Below, in pieces: positions 1 through 5,206 of a stretch of 5,206 nucleotides of DNA (positions within the stretch are counted from its first letter, which is position 1; every line of letters starts with the position of its first letter). Location of the stretch: positions 1-5,206 of the forward strand of contig JAUXUE010000023.1 in assembly GCA_030681075.1 (NCBI GenBank). The letters run 5' to 3'. Under the pieces are notes generated by a model. That model was not told the origin of the DNA. It made no database searches and saw nothing but the letters and a program-made list of their open reading frames with translations. Source of the DNA: Candidatus Amesbacteria bacterium. Its GTDB lineage: Bacteria; Patescibacteriota; Microgenomatia; CAZETR01; Amesbacteraceae. The position numbers and the translations under genes were made by a program.

Positions 1-624
1 ATATATTGCATCTCCAACAAAAACTATCTCATCTTTAGTGACATCAAAATACTTCTCTATTTGCTCGATGGCATAGCCTTTATCTATACCCTCTCTGGTG
101 ACATCAATAGAATTAACACCAGAAATTGAAATTTTGAATTCAGGCAAGTATTCTTGTAATGAATTTACTATTTCCGGCCGGCGGTCATATTTCAAAGCTA
201 GTCGCTGGGCAAGTGGTGCCTTTTGCCCCAAAGTCGAAAACACAACCTCACATTCACGGTCCTCTATAATTTCACCATAAGTTTTAGTAGGGTGCTGATA
301 ATTTATTTCAGTAAAAGTTTTTTTGAAAGCGTCAAAGATTTGTTTCTTTTCTGTTGGCGTTAGCAATAGTTGATAAATGTTTTGCCACTTATTATTTTCA
401 AATTTATAAAAGCTAGCGCCAGAAGTGGGTAAAATATACAAATTATCAAAGTATGTTAGATACTTTAAAAACTGCTTTTGGAATTGTTTGAAAGATGCTC
501 CGCCAATCACAGCCACTTTCTTGATTTTTTGAAGCTCTGCCAAGAGATCAACCATTCCTGGAGTAATGTCAGTCTTACTCTCTGTCAGCGTCCCATCCAG
601 ATCAAAGCAAATAATCTTTTTCAT
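1..624 (-). CDS. HAD-IIB phosphomannomutase-like sugar phosphatase/mutase (C-terminus off left edge)
   Basis: I translated 208 codons from ATG at 624-622 down to the window edge; the gene continues beyond it. Seen: HAD motif I DLDGT at residues 8-12 (nucleophile D8, acid/base D10); motif II region VIGGAS at 39-44; a cap segment with IIEDRE at 119-124 followed by FSTLGQ at 129-134; motif III lysine K182 in GIDKGY; and the start of motif IV, VGD, at 203-205, with the rest off the edge. The order and spacing match the HAD-IIB family that includes eukaryotic-type phosphomannomutases PMM1/PMM2, about 250 residues long. Those enzymes are cytosolic and convert mannose-6-P to mannose-1-P for GDP-mannose synthesis. 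The start overlaps the stop of the upstream gene as ATGA, so translational coupling is likely. Placement in an operon with a phosphomannose-isomerase-type enzyme supports the mutase reading. A related sugar phosphatase or sucrose-phosphate-phosphatase-like activity remains possible. Confidence 0.88.
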   Translation of the reverse strand, partial: MKKIICFDLDGTLTESKTDITPGMVDLLAELQKIKKVAVIGGASFKQFQKQFLKYLTYFDNLYILPTSGASFYKFENNKWQNIYQLLLTPTEKKQIFDAFKKTFTEINYQHPTKTYGEIIEDRECEVVFSTLGQKAPLAQRLALKYDRRPEIVNSLQEYLPEFKISISGVNSIDVTREGIDKGYAIEQIEKYFDVTKDEIVFVGDAIY

Positions 625-1067
625 AATTTTACTTCAACCCGTTTATCTGTTGGAGCATCTGAATCTAATATGTAAAAATGTTCTGGAATAATCTTGAAAA
701 ATCGATAAGGAGCAGGAGCTTTAAATAACTTTGATTTCATTTCAATATATGTTGTGTGATACCACTTGAATGCTTTTAATAGCTCACTATCTTCTAGTAG
801 ATATGCCCTTCCAGATCCTTGAACACCATTTCCAGTGCCTTCTTTTTGATGTGAATCAAATATTGCAAATGAAACATTTGGATTTTTTAGAATATGCTTA
901 GTGTGAAGTGAATCCAATTGAGAAATATAGTAAAAGATGTTTTTATCGTCTACGGCATAGAACAAAGGTGCTACCCAAGGCTGAGAATCAATTGCGGTTC
1001 CCAATGTTAGGTAACAATTACTTTTGATTATTTCTTTTGCTACTTGGGTTAATTTATCTTTATTCAT
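621..1067 (-). CDS. Pyridoxamine 5'-phosphate oxidase-like (FMN-binding split barrel) family protein
   Basis: A complete gene of 148 residues with ATG at 1067-1065 and stop TGA at 623-621. Seen: an N-terminal helix, then TLGTAIDSQPWVAPLFYAVD at 21-40, an IFYYIS strand at 44-49, SLHTKHILKNPNVSFAIFDS at 53-72, and GNGVQGSGRA at 79-88. This strand order and the S-x-H-x-K-x-I-x-x-N-P block are typical of the small PNPOx-like flavin-binding split-barrel family. Members bind FMN, and some bind F420 or haem. True PdxH enzymes are usually over 200 residues, so vitamin B6 synthesis is unlikely and the substrate is unknown. The protein is probably a cytosolic homodimer. The gene lies 31 bases after the isomerase gene and overlaps the HAD gene by 4 bases, so it is central to the operon. 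No strong Shine-Dalgarno sequence precedes the ATG; the nearest GGA is held in the hairpin described separately. The family call is solid and the specific role is unknown. Confidence 0.85.
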   Translation of the reverse strand: MNKDKLTQVAKEIIKSNCYLTLGTAIDSQPWVAPLFYAVDDKNIFYYISQLDSLHTKHILKNPNVSFAIFDSHQKEGTGNGVQGSGRAYLLEDSELLKAFKWYHTTYIEMKSKLFKAPAPYRFFKIIPEHFYILDSDAPTDKRVEVKL

Positions 1068-1098
1068 AATTCAGTTGTCCGATTTTCTCGGACGACTT
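1068..1098 (-). other. Intergenic spacer of 31 bases with a 6-bp hairpin
   Basis: This gap separates the isomerase stop codon from the ATG of the flavin-type gene. It holds a perfect inverted repeat, GTCCGA - GAAAA - TCGGAC, on the minus strand (plus-strand arms 1077-1082 and 1088-1093, 5-base loop). The 3' arm ends 9 bases before the ATG and contains the only GGA-type sequence that could act as a weak ribosome binding site. No run of U follows the hairpin directly in either direction, so it does not look like an intrinsic terminator. It could modulate translation of the downstream gene or mark an mRNA processing site; both are inferences. Confidence 0.5.
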
Positions 1099-1887
1099 TC
1101 ATAACTCTTTTTTTAATTTCTCATTCTTAGGGTCAGCCACTGGGTCTAAACCATAGTATTTGGCTGTTGCTAGAGCGGTGGCATTGGCTAGTGCTAAGAA
1201 GTTAAAGATTTTGTGAAGAGTATCAGAGCCAGTTAATTCAATAAACTTGGTTGGGATACCAATTTCGTTGTAGAGTTTTGCCGTCACTTTCATTCTGTTT
1301 ATTATCCGAGGATCGTCACTTTTATCGAAAATAAACAAACCATAAAAATTATTAAATTTGGCAAAGCCGTTGATTTCATTGTGATCAGCCTCAGGAAGGA
1401 CATCGTTGAAGGCTGGGATCTTACCCGTTTCATTAAATTTGATTTTCCAGATATAACCCAAGGCTTCAAATTTGTTTGAGGTGTAGATTAGGGGTATACG
1501 ATCTATTATTTCAATTGGAAGAGCAGGTTTTACTTCTGGTAATTCCAATTTTTCACCCAAGAGTTCATACAAAGCCACAAGGCAGAAATGAATTGCATCA
1601 CGAGGCTGAAGGCCAGCAGGCAGTAAAACAAAGGGCACATTATCTTGTTTGGCTTTTTCCAAGAGTTTGCCTCCAATTGTAATGACTGCCCTGTTTAATC
1701 CAGAAGCTTTGTCATAAGCATCCAAAACTTCTTCGGTATTTCCAGAGTATGAACTCAATACTATCAACTCATTGGGTTTACTTTTTGGCAAGCCATAATC
1801 CCGGTAGACTGTAATATCTAGCTCGGGTTTGAGAAGCTTCAGAAGATCTGCAGCCAAGTGAGAACCCCCCATACCAACGACTATCAT
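1099..1887 (-). CDS. SIS-domain bifunctional phosphoglucose/phosphomannose isomerase, N-terminally short
   Basis: A 262-residue protein with ATG at 1887-1885 and stop TGA at 1101-1099. Seen: glycine-rich GMGGSH at 5-10, the sugar-phosphate-binding SSYSGNTEE loop at 45-53 (the SIS signature), a second half-domain with the PEADHNEINGF motif at 165-175, SDTLHK at 221-226, and a C-terminal GLDPVADPKNEKLKKEL tail. These fit the bacterial/archaeal bifunctional PGI/PMI family, cytosolic enzymes that interconvert glucose-6-P or mannose-6-P with fructose-6-P. HNE at 169-171 is the conserved active-site region of the second domain. Family members usually have some 35-60 residues before the GMGGS motif; here only four precede it. 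The upstream frame reaches a stop after 11 more codons and offers no other ATG, GTG or TTG. The gene is therefore either 5'-truncated or naturally short, and its activity is uncertain. It is the first gene of the minus-strand operon and feeds mannose-6-P to the HAD phosphomannomutase-like product. Confidence 0.87.
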   Translation of the reverse strand: MIVVGMGGSHLAADLLKLLKPELDITVYRDYGLPKSKPNELIVLSSYSGNTEEVLDAYDKASGLNRAVITIGGKLLEKAKQDNVPFVLLPAGLQPRDAIHFCLVALYELLGEKLELPEVKPALPIEIIDRIPLIYTSNKFEALGYIWKIKFNETGKIPAFNDVLPEADHNEINGFAKFNNFYGLFIFDKSDDPRIINRMKVTAKLYNEIGIPTKFIELTGSDTLHKIFNFLALANATALATAKYYGLDPVADPKNEKLKKEL

Positions 1888-1909
1888 TAGACTAGTATAT
1901 AATAATTTT
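1888..1909. promoter_or_regulatory. 22-base divergent intergenic region with TATAAT box
   Basis: This is the only non-coding DNA between the two divergent genes. On the plus strand a perfect TATAAT lies at 1898-1903, followed by six bases and then the GTG at 1910, so a transcript started from it would begin at or next to the start codon. No TTGACA-like -35 box is visible 16-18 bases upstream, where the sequence is isomerase code. On the minus strand TATACT (1897-1892) could be a -10 element for the isomerase operon, also without a clear -35 box. The region contains the palindrome ACTAGT at 1891-1896. AT-rich DNA produces such boxes by chance, so this is a tentative call. Confidence 0.35.
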
Positions 1910-4900
1910 GTGCAACATCATATTTCTTCGTGGACAAACAGATTAAGTAGGGATATTATCCAAAAAGCAAAAACTGATTATCAAAAAATCATTTTGCATT
2001 ATAAATCTTTGGATAAACCACTTACTCCTTCACAAAAATGGCTGATTGAAAACAAGCCACTAGTGATTGAGACCACTGAGGATATTTTGCAGACCATATC
2101 GAGCCAGTTATTATCCAGATTACCGATTCTGAAATCGAATCCAAATCAAATTCGAATTCTAGTAGCATTAAGCGAATTGGTTTCTCTATCGGATTTTCAC
2201 CTAAACAACAATAGAATTTCTAAATATTTCGCTACCTATCAGAAAGAATCAACTTTGACTATTGCTGAACTGTGGTCTATTCCCCTTATCCTTAAAATGC
2301 TTCTAATTAATAGTCTTAGTACCTCACTTCAGAATGAAAAGGTAATAAAACAAATTATATTAAGTCTTCGAAAAATTCAAAATATCGATTGGGCAGAATA
2401 TGTTGAAGATGTCAACGCAATTGACTCAGTCTTTAGACACGACCCTACGGGGATTTACCCTCTTATGGATTTTCGAACTCGTGATTCCTACCGTCACGTA
2501 GTCGAGGAAATACATTTTCAGACTCTCCGTCCCCAGAATGAAATTGCCCAGTGGGTTTTAAATGAAAGTCAAAAAAGTAACTCTCATATTGGACATTATC
2601 TATTTGGAGCCGGTCGTGCCGAAATAGACAATATTTTTCCTCCTAAAAGAAAATTATCGGAAAGCTTTTTGATGTTTCTGCACAGCAGACCAATTAAAAT
2701 TCATTTGGGGCTTACTTGGGGTACTGCTTTATCACTATTTGTTTCCCTCCAGGCATTATTTAATCTACCTATCTGGTGGAATTGGCTTCTTCTTTTTCCA
2801 AGTTTCAGCTTTGCAAATTTAATAGTTCATCTGATAATTGTACGGCTTTATCATCCTTCATTTTTACCAAAAATGGATTCTAGTTTACCAATTCACGAAA
2901 AAGACCGAACCATTGTCTTGACCCCCACGCTTTTGATGCCCGATAACAACGAAACAGATAAGATGCTGACAAGACTTGAGGAAAACTTTTTGGCAAATCG
3001 AGACAATAATATATTTTTTGGATTAGCTCTTTCCTGGCCTGAGACAAAAATAAATGGGGGAAAACCTAGTGTAGAAGAAGCTTCGGCCTTTGTATATGTA
3101 AAAAAGGCATTAAGCGAATTAAATAAAAAATACCCCTTTGTAAACAATCGTTTTCATTTATTTTTTCGTGATCGTAAATGGAGTATTGATGAGCAAAGTT
3201 GGGTAGAGTGGGAAAGAAAAAGAGGTAAGATTATTGATTTTGTTCATTTACTTCGATATCCAAATGATTCGTCTTTTAGCTTTAGTACAGCGTCAACCGA
3301 TTTTTTATCGACAATAAAATATGTTATCACAGTGGACGACGATGTAGCTCTGCCTCGAGATACAGCCAAACAATTGATCGCTACAATCATTCATCCCCTA
3401 AACGTCGCTGTTATCGACAAAGAAACCAGGATGGTCGTGGGCGGCTATGGAATTATCCAGCCACGGATTTCAACCAAAATGCACGAGAACACAAAGAGTA
3501 TCGCAAGTTACATTTTTGAAGGGGATTCAGGTTGGGACTCATATAGCAATCTTTCTTCAAATGTCTATCAGGATGTATTTAGAGAGAGTTTTTTCATGGG
3601 TAGGGGAATATTAAATGTCGATATTTTTGACAAATTGATTACCGGGCGTTTTCCCGAAAACACTCTTCTCAGTCACGACCATATCGAGGGGTTTTATTGT
3701 AGGACGGGATTTGCCTCAGATATTACTTTATTTGAAACTTCTCCTTCCTCATATAGTGCCTTTACCCGCCGATTTCATAGATGGATGAGAGGTGATTGGC
3801 AACGACTCTTCTGGATTCTACCCTGGACAGGAAATGAAAAAGGTAGAATTGAAAAGAATCCCTTAAGCTTATTTCATCGTTGGAAGTTCGTAGAAGACTT
3901 AATCCAAAGCTTAAATGTGCCAGCCTCGATACTATTCGTCTCGGTTCTGCTACTGTTCTACCCGGATAGTCAACTCGCAGGATTATTTTTTATATTAGTT
4001 GTCTTGTTGGCCAATCCAATCATTTCTTTATTTGAATCAATTCCAGTTCACAAAAATCTTTGGCTGAATTTTGGACATTATTTATATCTATTCAATGAGA
4101 AATTTAAAACATTTATTTTCAGAGCAATGTTTACTCTTATATTGTCTCTGCATCAATCACTGGTAACCTTGCATGCCATCACCACATCACTTACACGCAT
4201 TTTTATTACAAAGAGAAAACGTCTAGAGTGGACTATCTTTTTGCATACAAACCAAAATGTACATAATTATGCCCTAATAGACGGCATTTCCGAGACTCTC
4301 CCGGCAATAATTGTGGCTTTAGGATTGTTAGTATCCGTAAATATATTTTTGCCGTATAACCAGAGAGTAATTCCCATCCTGTTATTTTCGACTTGGCTGT
4401 CCTCGCCAATTATGGCCGTATTGATTAATCGATCTTCACAAAAAGTAATAGTTTTCACCAAAAATGAGATTCGATATTTACGAATACTAGCTAGAAAAAC
4501 CTGGAGATATTTTGATGATTTGGTGACCAAGAAAACAAACTATTTACCGCCTGATCATTTTCAGCAGACCACCCTTTCTCCCGTTTCGAGTAGGACTTCA
4601 GCCACTAATATCGGAATGTATTTGACTTCACTTGTTTCCGCCTTTGATTTGGGATTTATATCCAAGCTAGAATTACTCGAACGATTTTCAAATACCTTAA
4701 CTACTCTTACAAAGCTTAATCTACTTCATGGGCATTTTTTCAATTGGTATGATATCAATTCCTTAAATGTTCTGCCACCGTCTTATGTCTCAACAGTAGA
4801 CAGTGGTAATCTGGCTTTTGCTTTGATGCTATCCGCCAAGACTCTTTTAGACCTACCGAAGCAAGCTAGTGCAAACATTTCACTCGCCTTGGACGATCTC

Positions 4901-5206
4901 TTGTTACTAGCAAAACAGGAGGCAGAACCTGTCCTAGTGGATCAATTGGGTCGCATACAGGATATGATAAGAACTGGCGTCTCAATGACCTCAGTCCAAC
5001 ATGAAATAGAAGGCATTGAGGTAAATACAAATAGTGAACTCGGATACTGGATAGAAAAGTTTAGACAATTGATCAAAAGTAACCTAAGGCCTATCGACGC
5101 TAATAAATTTACACTTCAGTGCCAAAAATTTTCTTTATTGGCTGAATCGATGGCCATGAAGATGGACTTTTCTTTTCTCTATGATCCAAAAAGGAATTTA
5201 TTCAAA
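1910..5206 (+). CDS. ndvB: Cyclic beta-1,2-glucan synthase (NdvB/ChvB family), N-terminal part, runs off right edge
   Basis: I read 1099 codons without a stop, and the gene continues past the window. Family proteins are often 2,700-2,900 residues: a GT84 glucosyltransferase, a middle cyclising domain (GH189) and a C-terminal GH94-type phosphorylase domain. Seen here: a helical soluble N-terminus (1-265) with PLTPSQKWLIENK and LTIAELWSIPL; two membrane segments (about 267-312); RTIVLTPTLL at 333-342; the GT core with ITVDDD at 473-478 (DxD D476/D478), GGYGIIQPR at 511-519, LSHDHIEG at 587-594 and RRFHRWMRGDWQ at 620-631 (the QxxRW equivalent); membrane segments near 672-684, 690-710, 795-813 and 820-838; then SATNIGMY at 897-904, HFFNWYD at 942-948 and STVDSGNL at 961-968, typical of the next domain. 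The expected reaction is inner-membrane polymerisation of UDP-glucose into beta-1,2-glucan. The only usable start near the 5' end is GTG at 1910, with no ribosome binding site; the first in-frame ATG is near 2296. Cyclisation and phosphorolysis cannot be judged from this part. Confidence 0.9.
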   Translation, partial: MQHHISSWTNRLSRDIIQKAKTDYQKIILHYKSLDKPLTPSQKWLIENKPLVIETTEDILQTISSQLLSRLPILKSNPNQIRILVALSELVSLSDFHLNNNRISKYFATYQKESTLTIAELWSIPLILKMLLINSLSTSLQNEKVIKQIILSLRKIQNIDWAEYVEDVNAIDSVFRHDPTGIYPLMDFRTRDSYRHVVEEIHFQTLRPQNEIAQWVLNESQKSNSHIGHYLFGAGRAEIDNIFPPKRKLSESFLMFLHSRPIKIHLGLTWGTALSLFVSLQALFNLPIWWNWLLLFPSFSFANLIVHLIIVRLYHPSFLPKMDSSLPIHEKDRTIVLTPTLLMPDNNETDKMLTRLEENFLANRDNNIFFGLALSWPETKINGGKPSVEEASAFVYVKKALSELNKKYPFVNNRFHLFFRDRKWSIDEQSWVEWERKRGKIIDFVHLLRYPNDSSFSFSTASTDFLSTIKYVITVDDDVALPRDTAKQLIATIIHPLNVAVIDKETRMVVGGYGIIQPRISTKMHENTKSIASYIFEGDSGWDSYSNLSSNVYQDVFRESFFMGRGILNVDIFDKLITGRFPENTLLSHDHIEGFYCRTGFASDITLFETSPSSYSAFTRRFHRWMRGDWQRLFWILPWTGNEKGRIEKNPLSLFHRWKFVEDLIQSLNVPASILFVSVLLLFYPDSQLAGLFFILVVLLANPIISLFESIPVHKNLWLNFGHYLYLFNEKFKTFIFRAMFTLILSLHQSLVTLHAITTSLTRIFITKRKRLEWTIFLHTNQNVHNYALIDGISETLPAIIVALGLLVSVNIFLPYNQRVIPILLFSTWLSSPIMAVLINRSSQKVIVFTKNEIRYLRILARKTWRYFDDLVTKKTNYLPPDHFQQTTLSPVSSRTSATNIGMYLTSLVSAFDLGFISKLELLERFSNTLTTLTKLNLLHGHFFNWYDINSLNVLPPSYVSTVDSGNLAFALMLSAKTLLDLPKQASANISLALDDLLLLAKQEAEPVLVDQLGRIQDMIRTGVSMTSVQHEIEGIEVNTNSELGYWIEKFRQLIKSNLRPIDANKFTLQCQKFSLLAESMAMKMDFSFLYDPKRNLFK
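2881..3807 (+). other. GT84 glycosyltransferase catalytic core within the NdvB-like protein
   Basis: Residues about 325-632 of the protein from 1910 form the cytosolic GT-A-like catalytic domain. All the landmarks expected of the family are present in order. They are the RTIVLTPTLL entry strand, the metal/nucleotide-sugar DxD (ITVDDDVALPRD, where family members usually read TLDADTQLPRD), HPLN at 495-498, GGYGIIQPR, VYQDVF at 552-557, a GRGI loop at 564-567, the LSHDHIEG catalytic-base region, and RRFHRWMRGDW as the acceptor-side motif. No catalytic element is visibly missing, so the transferase is predicted to be functional. The domain is bracketed by predicted membrane helices. Confidence 0.8.
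4442..5206 (+). other. Start of GH189-type/glucoamylase-like cyclising domain, incomplete
   Basis: Residues about 845-1099 follow the last membrane segment and match the opening of the middle domain of cyclic glucan synthases. Seen: RKTWRYFDDL, NYLPPDHFQ near 877-885, RTSATNIGMYL, HGHFFNWYD, PPSYVSTVDSGNLA, and finally MDFSFLYDPKRNLF at 1085-1098, right at the window edge. In characterised members this domain cyclises the linear beta-1,2-glucan by transglycosylation. Its catalytic acid residues should lie further downstream, outside the window, so the activity cannot be confirmed here. Confidence 0.72.

Noticed and set aside
98..675. Plus-strand open frames of 60 and 65 codons (98-280 and 478-675)
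   Set aside because: They lie antisense to the HAD gene, whose full set of motifs reads cleanly on the minus strand; their translations resemble no family.
1077..1093. Intrinsic terminator between the isomerase and the flavin-type gene
   Set aside because: The stem is only 6 bp and no U tract follows it directly on either strand; the downstream genes are otherwise clearly co-directional and tightly packed.
1476..1682. Plus-strand open frame of 68 codons
   Set aside because: It is antisense to the well-conserved isomerase gene and has no recognisable protein features.
1888..2050. A frameshift hiding the missing isomerase N-terminus
   Set aside because: I read the minus-strand frames upstream of 1887. 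They hit stops quickly and show nothing like the usual N-terminal segment; this DNA codes for the synthase on the other strand.
2893..3147. Minus-strand open frame of 84 codons
   Set aside because: It is antisense to the GT84 domain of the glucan synthase, which explains the conservation; its composition is typical of a shadow frame.
4267..4530. Minus-strand open frame of 87 codons
   Set aside because: It is antisense to the membrane segments and linker of the synthase, with no supporting motif or start signal.
1910..5206. Frameshift or internal stop in the large synthase frame
   Set aside because: I checked each line of the sequence in this frame and found no stop in 1099 codons, with family motifs continuing in the same frame to the edge.
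1..5206. TGA recoded to glycine (code 25)
   Set aside because: TGA serves as stop for two genes, one in an ATGA overlap, and does not occur in the long synthase frame, where glycines use GGN codons.

Overview
The window is almost fully coding. It has two divergent blocks that meet head to head at about position 1900. The left block (1-1887, minus strand) is a compact three-gene operon. In transcription order it encodes an SIS-domain phosphoglucose/phosphomannose isomerase (1887-1099), a small pyridoxamine-5'-phosphate-oxidase-like flavin-binding-fold protein (1067-621), and a eukaryotic-PMM-like HAD-IIB phosphomannomutase/sugar phosphatase (624 to beyond the left edge). The right block (1910 to beyond the right edge, plus strand) is one open frame of 1099 codons without a stop. 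It encodes the N-terminal part of a very large membrane glycosyltransferase of the NdvB/ChvB (cyclic beta-1,2-glucan synthase) family.

Nothing here is a taxonomic marker. The AT-rich DNA, tight packing with an ATGA overlap, absence of strong Shine-Dalgarno sequences, and the form of the isomerase (GMGGSH, SSYSGNTEE) and the HAD protein (DLDGTLTESK, GEIIEDRE) resemble proteins I associate with Candidate Phyla Radiation bacteria (Patescibacteria). This is an inference from family resemblance. TGA ends two of the genes and never occurs inside the 1099-codon frame, so there is no sign of the TGA=Gly code of Gracilibacteria/Absconditabacteria.

The operon makes metabolic sense. The isomerase family interconverts glucose-6-P or mannose-6-P with fructose-6-P, and the HAD protein resembles enzymes that convert mannose-6-P to mannose-1-P, the precursor of GDP-mannose for surface glycans. 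The role of the flavin-type protein between them is not evident. The divergent NdvB-like protein would polymerise glucose from UDP-glucose at the membrane, so both blocks concern sugar-phosphate and glycan metabolism.

The main oddity is the junction at 1862-1930. Both divergent proteins begin abruptly at conserved family sequence and appear to lack the usual N-terminal segment. The glucan synthase has only a GTG start with no ribosome binding site, preceded by a TATAAT box placed so that the mRNA could be leaderless. This may be a natural compact divergent promoter, or the scar of a rearrangement or a chimeric assembly join. I found no RNA genes, CRISPR arrays, insertion sequences or long repeats.
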